Below, in pieces: positions 1-5,021 of a stretch of DNA of 7,005 bases. The translations under genes were made by a program, and so were the position numbers. The stretch is taken from assembly GCA_035290045.1 (NCBI GenBank), contig DATDVH010000041.1, positions 1 through 7,005 of the forward strand, read 5' to 3'. Positions within the stretch are counted from its first letter, which is position 1; each line of letters opens with the position of its first letter. The stretch comes from DATDVH01 sp035290045 (GTDB lineage: Bacteria > Patescibacteriota > Microgenomatia > UBA1406 > HO2-37-13b). The notes beneath the pieces are model-generated. The model saw only the letters and a program-made list of their open reading frames with translations. It had not been told where the DNA came from and did no database searches.

Positions 1-132
1 TGTATGGCGTTTAACACCAAATACAATCAACGCAGATTTCATCAGGCGTTAGGGTATAAAACACCTGCTGAATATGTTATATTACAAGTTGAAAAACAAA
101 CTCATCAACTGTATCGTATGTATAGGTCCTGA
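1..132 (+). CDS. IS3/IS481-type transposase, C-terminal fragment (5' end outside window)
   Basis: Frame 1 is open from the window edge to a TGA at 130-132 and encodes 43 residues. The segment YNQRRFHQALGYKTPAEY is the C-terminal signature of DDE integrase-core transposases of the IS3 and IS481 groups, where this part follows the catalytic glutamate of the RNase H-like fold. Such enzymes cut and rejoin the ends of their own insertion sequence. The catalytic DDE residues would lie upstream of the window, so activity cannot be judged. The stop codon falls just before the probable right end of the element, which is usual for these families. No frameshift is visible in the part present. The choice between IS3 and IS481 is not possible from this tail alone. 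Confidence 0.85.
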   Translation, partial: CMAFNTKYNQRRFHQALGYKTPAEYVILQVEKQTHQLYRMYRS

Positions 133-146
133 ACAAACTATTGACA
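1..146 (+). mobile_element. Probable right end of an insertion sequence
   Basis: The transposase tail is followed by only 14 bases up to a TTGACA at 141-146. Read on the minus strand the end would begin TGTCAA, which fits the TG...CA termini common in IS3/IS481 elements. The left end lies outside the window, so neither the inverted repeat nor the target duplication can be confirmed. The exact boundary is uncertain; it could lie a few bases to either side, and it overlaps the -35 box of the toxin-antitoxin promoter. Confidence 0.45.
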
Positions 147-170
147 ACATGTTGTACGATACATTATAAT
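141..170 (+). promoter_or_regulatory. Sigma-70-type promoter of the toxin-antitoxin operon
   Basis: A perfect TTGACA (-35) lies at 141-146 and a perfect TATAAT (-10) at 165-170, separated by 18 bp. Transcription should start about 7 bases after the -10, at roughly 176-178, which coincides with the antitoxin ATG at 177. The mRNA is therefore predicted to be leaderless. The spacer holds two inverted repeats suited to autorepression. The -35 may be donated by the adjacent insertion-sequence end. Confidence 0.8.
144..163. promoter_or_regulatory. Candidate antitoxin operator (overlapping palindromes)
   Basis: Positions 144-155 read ACAACATGTTGT, a perfect 12-bp palindrome lying between the -35 and -10 boxes and overlapping the last three bases of the -35. 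It overlaps a second inverted repeat, TGTA-CGA-TACA, at 153-163. RHH antitoxins bind such short palindromes as dimers, often with the toxin as co-repressor, and block their own promoter. That this pair binds here is inference from position and symmetry. Confidence 0.55.
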
Positions 171-176
171 TTTCAT

Positions 177-440
177 ATGTTAAAAACGTATCTTTATATC
201 CCCGAGCATCTAGAAGAAAAAATTATATACACCGCGAGAACTCAAAAAAAAAGTAAAGCTGTAGTGATGCGCCTTGCTTTGGAGAAAGGTATTGTTGCAA
301 TTCAACAGCAAGGAACTGCTTCTGCTCAAATACTACTGAAGCTATCTGAAATAGGAAAACAATACAATCTGAAGGGTCCAAAAGATAGCTCTGCAAGAAT
401 AGATGAACTCTTGTGGGGAAAGGAATGGGATAACCCATGA
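177..440 (+). CDS. vapB: RHH (CopG/VapB-like) antitoxin
   Basis: This 87-residue protein starts with a short beta-strand (KTYLYIP, residues 3-9) and two helices (about 10-20 and 25-40, with KKSKAVVMRLALEKGI), the ribbon-helix-helix pattern of CopG-type DNA-binding antitoxins. The C-terminal part (residues 64-84, with SSARIDELLWGKEW) resembles the toxin-wrapping tail of VapB-like proteins. The role would be to neutralise the PIN toxin encoded next and to repress the operon. The ATG at 177 is preferred over an in-frame TTG at 141, because that TTG is the -35 box and the extra 12 residues would lie inside the promoter. No Shine-Dalgarno is present, in keeping with a leaderless start. The TGA overlaps the toxin ATG (ATGA at 437-440), indicating translational coupling. 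Confidence 0.85.
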   Translation: MLKTYLYIPEHLEEKIIYTARTQKKSKAVVMRLALEKGIVAIQQQGTASAQILLKLSEIGKQYNLKGPKDSSARIDELLWGKEWDNP

Positions 441-868
441 ATAAACAACCAGTGGTTGTTATTGACGCAGATGCTATGATTGCCCAGACCAACCCCAAAG
501 ATATTCATCATCAAAAAGCAACAGAAATTTCCCAGAGTTTAATTAAACAAAATGCTCAAGTTCTTTATCCAACAACTACTATTGCTGAAGCCACAGCCCA
601 CATGCAAAGAGTTTTAAATAGTACTGCCAGTGCTTATGGTACCGTTCAATTAATGACCAACCCAGAAGCACAGGTAGTAGAAGTAAATAAACAGACTCTT
701 GATAACGCATTACGGTACTTTAGTCCGACAACAAGCAAGAAAAATACGTTATTTGATTGTATCGTAGCCGCTATTGCAGAAGAATATAAAGCCGACGCGA
801 TTTTCAGTTTTGATAAATTCTATAAAAGCAAAGGGTTTACATTAGCTTCCGAACTTATAGAGTATTGA
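437..868 (+). CDS. vapC: PIN-domain toxin (VapC-like ribonuclease)
   Basis: The protein has 143 residues, close to the usual size of single-domain PIN toxins. The N-terminal strand VVVIDADAMIA holds the first acidic residue (D10; D12 is nearby). E51 in TIAEAT fits the second, D107 in LFDCIVAAIA the third, and D126 in FSFDKFY the fourth. Together they form the Mg2+/Mn2+ site of PIN endoribonucleases. VapC toxins cut tRNA or rRNA when freed from the antitoxin. The start overlaps the antitoxin stop, so the two are co-translated; a purine-rich stretch upstream (AAGGA) is too distant to be a clear ribosome site. All key acids are present, so the toxin is predicted active. The RNA target cannot be deduced. 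The gene converges on the tRNA-Thr gene, 19 bp away. Confidence 0.88.
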   Translation: MNKQPVVVIDADAMIAQTNPKDIHHQKATEISQSLIKQNAQVLYPTTTIAEATAHMQRVLNSTASAYGTVQLMTNPEAQVVEVNKQTLDNALRYFSPTTSKKNTLFDCIVAAIAEEYKADAIFSFDKFYKSKGFTLASELIEY

Positions 869-880
869 ACTTGACACGAC

Positions 881-893
881 GCTCCTGTGGAGC
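881..893. repeat. Short hairpin across the tRNA 3' end
   Basis: Positions 881-893 form GCTCC-TGT-GGAGC, a perfect 5-bp stem with a 3-base loop. On the minus strand the left half is the 3' end of the tRNA (residues 71-75) and the right half is the trailer just after CCA. The trailer could pair with the tRNA terminus in the precursor. No T-run follows on either strand, so it is not an intrinsic terminator by the usual rule. Confidence 0.4.
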
Positions 894-962
894 CGATGGT
901 CGGAATTGAACCGACGACCTACTTCTTACCAAGAAGGTGCTCTACCACTGAGCTACATCGGC
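888..962 (-). tRNA. trnT: tRNA-Thr (anticodon GGU)
   Basis: The minus strand folds into a full 75-nt cloverleaf with encoded CCA (888-890). The acceptor stem GCCGATG/CATCGGC pairs in all 7 positions, the D stem GCTC/GAGC pairs, and the T arm GTCGG-TTCAATT-CCGAC pairs. The anticodon loop is TTGGTAA, with anticodon GGT at 928-930, as in bacterial tRNA-Thr reading ACC and ACU. G1-C72 and C2-G71 match the known threonine identity pairs of E. coli. Two oddities: the first anticodon-stem pair is C27-U43, a mismatch, and the discriminator base is U73. A promoter with good boxes lies just upstream (978-1006). The gene converges with the toxin gene. Confidence 0.95.
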
Positions 963-977
963 ATTTCAAACAATTGT

Positions 978-1006
978 ATTGTAACAAATATAAATAGCGC
1001 TTGCAA
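978..1006 (-). promoter_or_regulatory. Promoter of tRNA-Thr
   Basis: Read on the minus strand, TTGCAA (-35, 1001-1006) is followed after 17 bp by TACAAT (-10, 978-983). The start would be near 971, giving a leader of about 9 nt before the tRNA 5' end at 962. TTGCAA is its own reverse complement and is also correctly placed for the plus-strand gene. Confidence 0.65.
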
Positions 1007-1028
1007 AATGAATATATGTGTGTATACT
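1001..1028 (+). promoter_or_regulatory. Promoter of the DNPH1-like/RHH gene
   Basis: TTGCAA at 1001-1006 (-35) and TATACT at 1023-1028 (-10) are separated by 16 bp. The predicted start near 1035 leaves a leader of about 7 nt, too short for a ribosome binding site before the ATG at 1042. The -35 is shared with the divergent tRNA promoter. Confidence 0.6.
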
Positions 1029-1041
1029 TTTTATGTAAAAT

Positions 1042-1632
1042 ATGAAAGTATTTTTTACAGCCTCCATGCGCGGACAGAAAGAATTCAAAGAATATTATGA
1101 AAAGATATATCATACTATTGAAGAATTAGGATATACACAACTTGACGATGAAGTTGTTAAACAAAATTCTTCTAGTTTTTATGATAAATTGGAAAAAGAA
1201 GGACGAAACGCGTATATAGAACTATATAAAAGAAATGTGCGAGCACTTCACGAAACAGATATTTGTATTTTTGAATGTTCTGTACATAGTTTGTCTATTG
1301 GGTTTGTGATCCAAAAATCTTTGGATTTTAATAAACCAACTATTGTTCTTTATTATAAGGATCATCTGCCTCATTTTCTTATGGGATCAGATGAAGAAAA
1401 ACTTATCATCCGCAGTTATACTGAGCACACCATTAAAAAAGTATTGAAAGAGACCTTGAAAGACGCGCGGGAACGGAAAGACAAACGGTTTAATTTTTTC
1501 ATCACGCCAAAATTACTTCACTATCTTGAGAAAATAAGCAAAGAACAAGGAGTAACTAAATCAAAATTCATCAGAACCCTGATTTTTGAATACATGAAAA
1601 AAAATCCCCTTGAGATTGCCTCTTCGGCTTAA
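1042..1632 (+). CDS. DNPH1/nucleoside-deoxyribosyltransferase-like domain fused to a C-terminal RHH domain
   Basis: The 196-residue protein appears to have two domains. Residues 1-140 resemble the Rossmann-like fold of DNPH1 (Rcl) and nucleoside 2-deoxyribosyltransferases: MKVFFTASMRG at the start (compare the GSIRGG loop, S8 and R10), then a strand and loop with TDICIFECSVHSLSIGF (72-88) and FNKPTIVLY (96-104). Aligned from memory without gaps to mammalian DNPH1, catalytic Asp69 falls on N65 and Glu93 on V89, so hydrolase activity is doubtful. Residues 149-187 form an RHH motif: strand FNFFITP, helix LLHYLEKISKEQG, turn VTKS, helix KFIRTLIFEYMKK. The product may be a DNA-binding regulator sensing a nucleotide-type ligand; this is inference. 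The ATG at 1042 fits the promoter and the start of the first strand. The 3' end overlaps the convergent methyltransferase gene by 4 bp. Confidence 0.7.
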   Translation: MKVFFTASMRGQKEFKEYYEKIYHTIEELGYTQLDDEVVKQNSSSFYDKLEKEGRNAYIELYKRNVRALHETDICIFECSVHSLSIGFVIQKSLDFNKPTIVLYYKDHLPHFLMGSDEEKLIIRSYTEHTIKKVLKETLKDARERKDKRFNFFITPKLLHYLEKISKEQGVTKSKFIRTLIFEYMKKNPLEIASSA

Positions 1633-2666
1633 CTATTATTTTTATTGCTGTTTGCAACAAAAAGAACTTGAGGGTCTGGATGCCATTTATGTTCTCTTAT
1701 GCCAATAGAGTATATGTCTTCTATATCAAATCCTGTTTCTGACAGAACACTTGCCCACTGATCAACAGTTTGAAACCGAAGTGGTATATTCATCTCATGT
1801 GTAGAAAGTCTTATAAAAAAATTTGCAACGTAATCTATTATTCTGAGAATTGCTATTTGATCTTTTTCTTCCAATGCCATGTATCTTACAAATTGCTTTT
1901 GCTCACGTATTGATTGAGAAAGACCTTTTACATTATCTCCACTGCCATACATGTCTTCATTAACAATCAATCTGTCCCCTATTTTGGAAAGCCTCTTCAA
2001 AATTGGATATAGATCTTTTTCATTTATATGATGTAAAACTTGCCATATTATTATTGTGTCAAAATGCGCACCTGTAAAATTAATATCAGCTGGAGAAGAC
2101 ATATGTTCAAACTTAACATTTTTATCTTCTTTTGAAACTCTATTTTCATCATCTATCACATCAGCTGATGTTACCACCAAACCTTCTTCGCTTAATTTTT
2201 TACTCAGATGCCCCATGCCACATCCAAAATCAAGGATATTACCTTCTTCACCCCTCTTGATGTATGGTTCTATAAGTTTAAAATCTTTATTTGCCCGCTC
2301 TTTCCTATACAAATCATATGCGTTCGCAAACCAATTATTTTCTGCAAGTATTTCGCTATGAATATTTTTGAAACTGTCTTTTAAATGTCCATTTTCTGTC
2401 GTATGTTTCATACGCGCATTAATAGCTATTAAATCAAACAAGTTATCTACCATATCCTTAGCTTCTTGAACGTGATTGGGGAAAAAAATATTAGCTTTCA
2501 TGAGTAGACCTTCCCTAACAAAATTCACTGACTCTATACTTCTGAATGCTTCAAGTATCTGTCTTTCTAATGTCACTTCACCTGAATTGATTTTTGTCTT
2601 ATTTTCAGGATGTCCGTTCGTTTTAATACTGAAACATGTCGTAACTGATTCAATGTGTGCGTTCAT
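1629..2666 (-). CDS. Class I SAM-dependent methyltransferase, substrate unknown
   Basis: The 345-residue protein holds a Methyltransf_11/25-type domain at about 125-240. Motif I is NILDFGCGMGHLSKKL (D146-F-G-C-G150), which binds SAM. The acidic end of strand 2 is in TSADV (D169), and motif IV is FDTIIIWQVLHHI (202-214). A following RLIVNEDMY strand (232-240) and a C-terminal GFDIEDIYSIGI strand complete the fold. Residues 1-110 are a mostly helical extension that I do not recognise and may carry substrate specificity. No membrane segment or signal peptide is seen, so it should be cytoplasmic. The ATG at 2666 lies 9 bases after an extended -10 box, giving an almost leaderless mRNA. Its 3' end overlaps the RHH-fusion gene tail to tail. 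The substrate (small molecule, lipid, glycan or protein) cannot be told. Confidence 0.85.
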   Translation of the reverse strand: MNAHIESVTTCFSIKTNGHPENKTKINSGEVTLERQILEAFRSIESVNFVREGLLMKANIFFPNHVQEAKDMVDNLFDLIAINARMKHTTENGHLKDSFKNIHSEILAENNWFANAYDLYRKERANKDFKLIEPYIKRGEEGNILDFGCGMGHLSKKLSEEGLVVTSADVIDDENRVSKEDKNVKFEHMSSPADINFTGAHFDTIIIWQVLHHINEKDLYPILKRLSKIGDRLIVNEDMYGSGDNVKGLSQSIREQKQFVRYMALEEKDQIAILRIIDYVANFFIRLSTHEMNIPLRFQTVDQWASVLSETGFDIEDIYSIGIREHKWHPDPQVLFVANSNKNNS

Positions 2667-2674
2667 TATGTATG

Positions 2675-2689
2675 TAGTATAACATACTA
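2675..2689. promoter_or_regulatory. Inverted repeat over the methyltransferase promoter (candidate operator)
   Basis: TAGTAT-AAC-ATACTA at 2675-2689 has perfect 6-bp arms around a 3-base centre. It covers the extended -10 box of the methyltransferase gene, so a bound protein would block transcription. The nearby RHH-fusion protein is a possible ligand, but this is speculation. In such AT-rich DNA a chance palindrome is not excluded. Confidence 0.4.
2676..2684 (-). promoter_or_regulatory. Extended -10 promoter of the methyltransferase gene
   Basis: On the minus strand the sequence is TGTTATACT, a TGn extended -10 with TATACT at 2676-2681. No convincing -35 is seen, which extended -10 promoters can do without. 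The predicted start near 2667-2669 lies 1 to 3 bases before the ATG. A second, similar box, TGTTATAGT, lies further upstream at 2701-2709. Confidence 0.5.
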
Positions 2690-2756
2690 TTCTTTTTTTT
2701 ACTATAACAATATTTTTTGCATGTACCCTATATTAAATTATATGAATAACCCATAG

Positions 2757-2785
2757 TTGCAAATCAACCCTACTTATAGTATAAT
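2757..2785 (+). promoter_or_regulatory. Promoter of the secreted DUF11-like protein gene
   Basis: TTGCAA (-35) at 2757-2762 and a perfect TATAAT (-10) at 2780-2785 are separated by 17 bp. The predicted start near 2792 is the A of the ATG itself, so the mRNA should be leaderless. The intervening region 2667-2791 is otherwise only a divergent regulatory region. Confidence 0.75.
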
Positions 2786-2791
2786 ACTCGT

Positions 2792-3451
2792 ATGAAAATA
2801 AAAAGAAATTTTTTGCATATTTTGATTTTGTTTTTTATATTTTATATTTTATACTTCATACATATCCCTTTTTCCTTTGCCCAATATACCACACAAGTAT
2901 CAGCTCCATCACTCATCATAGACAAAATGATCGGTATTCCCGCAAGTCAAACTAAAGGTGGAACCCTCTCATATGTGGACAACTTAGGTACTGCAGATCA
3001 TAAATTCAAACCCGGTGATGAAGTGTCGTTTCAGTTGAAGGTGAGGAACGCAACTGACAAAAAGTTAGATACAATCACTATCCAAGATATTCTTCCGCCA
3101 TCGCTTAATCCTCTTGAGGGGCCGGGAACATACAATGATAAAAATAGAACAATTGACATAGATGCGGGTAGTTTTGCAGTCAACGAAGAAAAAATATTCA
3201 TCATTAAAATGAGCGTTATTTCTCAAGAAAAACTTCCTGCTGATAAAGGACTTTTTTGCGAGATCAATAAAGCAGTCGCCAAAAGCGGCGATTTATTGGA
3301 CGATGATGTCAGCCAATTCTGCATTGAAAAAGAAGTTGTCGGAGTGCAAAAAGTTCCTTCTGCAGGACCAGAAATGGGATTACTCATTGCAGGAGGAGAA
3401 ATGGCACTCCTTTTCATAGGGTTACGTCTAAAACAAAAAACATTTGCATAA
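2792..3451 (+). CDS. Secreted DUF11-like surface protein with C-terminal membrane anchor
   Basis: The 219-residue protein starts with a signal peptide: KIKR, a long hydrophobic core (about 7-24) and a likely cut after SFA at residue 30. Residues 65-145 resemble a DUF11-type beta-sandwich: FKPGDEVSFQLKVRNATDKKLD followed downstream by TIQDILPPSL is the typical strand pattern of these bacterial surface repeats. Two cysteines (C156, C177) could form a disulfide outside the cell. The tail has VPSAGPE (188-194), a hydrophobic segment (about 195-211) and a basic end (RLKQK). This is the layout of an LPxTG-type sorting signal, but with V for L and A for T, so it may be only a membrane anchor. The function is probably structural or adhesive at the cell surface. 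The ATG at 2792 is fixed by the promoter. The gene is followed, in the same direction, by the coiled-coil protein operon. Confidence 0.8.
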   Translation: MKIKRNFLHILILFFIFYILYFIHIPFSFAQYTTQVSAPSLIIDKMIGIPASQTKGGTLSYVDNLGTADHKFKPGDEVSFQLKVRNATDKKLDTITIQDILPPSLNPLEGPGTYNDKNRTIDIDAGSFAVNEEKIFIIKMSVISQEKLPADKGLFCEINKAVAKSGDLLDDDVSQFCIEKEVVGVQKVPSAGPEMGLLIAGGEMALLFIGLRLKQKTFA

Positions 3452-3471
3452 TGTAAATTATGTGCTATAAT
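3444..3471 (+). promoter_or_regulatory. Promoter of the coiled-coil protein/glycosyltransferase operon
   Basis: TGCTATAAT at 3463-3471 is a full extended -10 (TATAAT at 3466-3471), with TTGCAT at 3444-3449 as -35 after 16 bp. The -35 overlaps the stop codon of the preceding gene. Transcription from near 3478 gives an 83-nt leader holding a long inverted repeat. A TATAAA at 3552-3557 is too close to the ATG to serve this start. Confidence 0.6.
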
Positions 3472-3492
3472 AATAAAATATAAGTTAAAAAC

Positions 3493-3546
3493 TTTAATAT
3501 TTTGTTGTACTGTCAATTTAATAATTTTTTAGACAACAATATTAAA
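3493..3546 (+). repeat. Long imperfect inverted repeat in the operon leader
   Basis: The left arm TTTAATATTTTGTTGT (3493-3508) pairs with the right arm ACAACAATATTAAA (3533-3546) over 14 bp with a single 2-nt bulge, enclosing a 24-nt loop. It ends 14 bases before the ATG at 3561. No U-run follows the right arm, so an intrinsic terminator is unlikely. It could be a leader RNA structure affecting translation or stability, or a protein-binding site. The AT-richness weakens the stem. Confidence 0.5.
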
Positions 3547-3560
3547 CAACCTATAAAAAT

Positions 3561-5006
3561 ATGAAAACTGAAAAACAACCACATCCATGTAAAAAAAATT
3601 ATCCTAAAGAACAAAAACTTTGGGTAAAAGTTATTGTTCCTCTTGCAATTCCTCTCTTAGGCTTTGTCAATATAGATTGCGCTACCAAAAAAGATATTCG
3701 TCAGTTACTAACAACAATAGAAGGTCAAAAAGACATAAATAATTCACAAACTGATGCAATTATCGGTGTGAAGAATAGACTTACAGAGACAGAAACTAGG
3801 ACAGAAACTGGAACAAAAACTCAATTAGAAAACCAAAGTAAAATTGATACTGCGCAGGATGAAAGAATAGATACTATTTCTCAAAACGATACAGAAAAAA
3901 AAGAGGAAATCAAACGATTAGAGACAGCAATAGATGAATTAAGACAACTCAATAATTCTTCTTCAGAAATGTCACACACTCATGTGAATACAGATAGACA
4001 AACAGGCTTAGAATCAGTCCAAACTGATCAAAATCTTGATGTTGATTTAGAATTGCAACAAGCCATTCTTTCACTTTTAGAAGAATATCATACAAGTCTT
4101 GTTTTATTACCTTATTTTCAAACTGCATTAGAGACAATGGAAGATGCTGAAAAAGAAAGACATAATATTTTAAAAAGATTATTAACTTATGGACAGGCTG
4201 ATTCAGTACACCATTACGCAGATAAGAATGGAAGATTGAGGACAATAACACGCCATGTAATCATCCCAAAAGGAAAAACATTCAGCTTTGAAGACGTTTT
4301 ACAAAAAATAGAGGGAATATCGCCTGAAAGAAGAAAACTTCAAATTGAGGAATTAATTCATGCGCAAAAACTAAAGGTTCAAGAAATGGAAGAAGCGGAA
4401 AAAAATCCGCCAATATCCTCACAACTGTCTGATGACAGTTCATCTACACCTGTTGGTCCAATCCTTAGAAAACGAAATGAGGGAGCGGCAAAATCCGATA
4501 CTAGTCAAAGAGAACAAACCTCTACTATCCCATCTGCCAATCCACAGATAATTTATATACAAGAGAAAGACTATACTCCTCTTGATCATGCCAATATTGA
4601 TGAGCTTGAATTAGTTCCTCTAGCTGTCATACAAACTGGCAAAGGTAAATATAAAAATTTTGATCTTGATCTTGAAAAACTGCCATCAAATAATGCACTC
4701 TATGCATTTGTTATTTACGGAGTGCGAGGCATAGTAACGCCATCAAAAAGCGCAGATAAACAAAAACGAATCTCTTTTGAGAATGATATAGTTATCATTG
4801 AAACTCAACAATCTAACAAAAAGTGCGAAATAAGACTCACCGACGGAATGATTTATCTATTTGACATATCAATTCAAGCTGACAAAAACAAACTCAATAG
4901 CTTTGTCCAATCCAGACTTGATGAAGAAACCGACATGCACAGCTGGCCAAAAAGAAAGGCAGATAAAGTATCAAAGATTAGGCTTAATCTGGAAAACGCT
5001 CAATAA
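3561..5006 (+). CDS. Membrane-anchored coiled-coil protein of unknown family
   Basis: I do not recognise a family for this 481-residue protein. A lysine-rich N-terminus (1-23) precedes one hydrophobic segment (about 22-37, VIVPLAIPLLGFVNI), which suggests an N-in, C-out signal anchor. Residues 43-135 are polar and helical, with coiled-coil character, and include a threonine-alternating stretch (T75-T87). A second helical part (160-210) contains the sequence LLEEYHTSLVLLPYF. Residues 255-282 are charged and helical, 283-330 are Ser/Pro/Gln-rich and probably disordered, and 331-475 look like a mixed alpha/beta C-terminal domain. C40 lies just after the membrane segment, but NIDC is not a good lipobox. 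No catalytic motif is seen. The gene starts an apparent operon with two glycosyltransferase-type genes (15-bp gap to the next), so it may be a surface protein or scaffold linked to glycan assembly; this is inference. No Shine-Dalgarno is seen. Confidence 0.75.
   Translation: MKTEKQPHPCKKNYPKEQKLWVKVIVPLAIPLLGFVNIDCATKKDIRQLLTTIEGQKDINNSQTDAIIGVKNRLTETETRTETGTKTQLENQSKIDTAQDERIDTISQNDTEKKEEIKRLETAIDELRQLNNSSSEMSHTHVNTDRQTGLESVQTDQNLDVDLELQQAILSLLEEYHTSLVLLPYFQTALETMEDAEKERHNILKRLLTYGQADSVHHYADKNGRLRTITRHVIIPKGKTFSFEDVLQKIEGISPERRKLQIEELIHAQKLKVQEMEEAEKNPPISSQLSDDSSSTPVGPILRKRNEGAAKSDTSQREQTSTIPSANPQIIYIQEKDYTPLDHANIDELELVPLAVIQTGKGKYKNFDLDLEKLPSNNALYAFVIYGVRGIVTPSKSADKQKRISFENDIVIIETQQSNKKCEIRLTDGMIYLFDISIQADKNKLNSFVQSRLDEETDMHSWPKRKADKVSKIRLNLENAQ
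3789..3824 (+). repeat. 12-bp imperfect tandem repeat in the coiled-coil protein gene
   Basis: Three 12-bp units follow one another: ACAGAAACTAGG, ACAGAAACTGGA and ACAAAAACTCAA. The period is a multiple of three, so the frame is kept and every second residue is threonine (T77 to T87). It looks like a slippage-derived expansion and could vary in copy number between strains. Confidence 0.55.
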
Positions 5007-5021
5007 TCAATCAGCGTCATC

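Noticed and set aside
141..176. N-terminal extension of the antitoxin from a TTG start
   Set aside because: The TTG is the first codon-like triplet of the -35 box and the extension contains the whole promoter; the RHH strand starts right after the ATG at 177.
1033..1038. ATGTAA start-stop just before the ATG at 1042
   Set aside because: It lies before or at the predicted transcript start near 1035 and is easily explained by chance in AT-rich DNA.
906..1113. Open frames on both strands across the tRNA region (64 codons each)
   Set aside because: Both run through the tRNA gene and its promoter, show no domain-like sequence and have no separate start signal.
1618..1632. GCC-TCTTC-GGC hairpin as a terminator between the convergent genes
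   Set aside because: Only a 3-bp stem with no adjacent T-run on either strand.
2056..2682. Plus-strand open frames inside the methyltransferase gene
   Set aside because: Antisense shadows of a well-supported gene; no family motif.
3552..3557. TATAAA as -10 box for the coiled-coil protein gene
   Set aside because: It would start transcription after the ATG at 3561; the extended -10 at 3463-3471 fits better.
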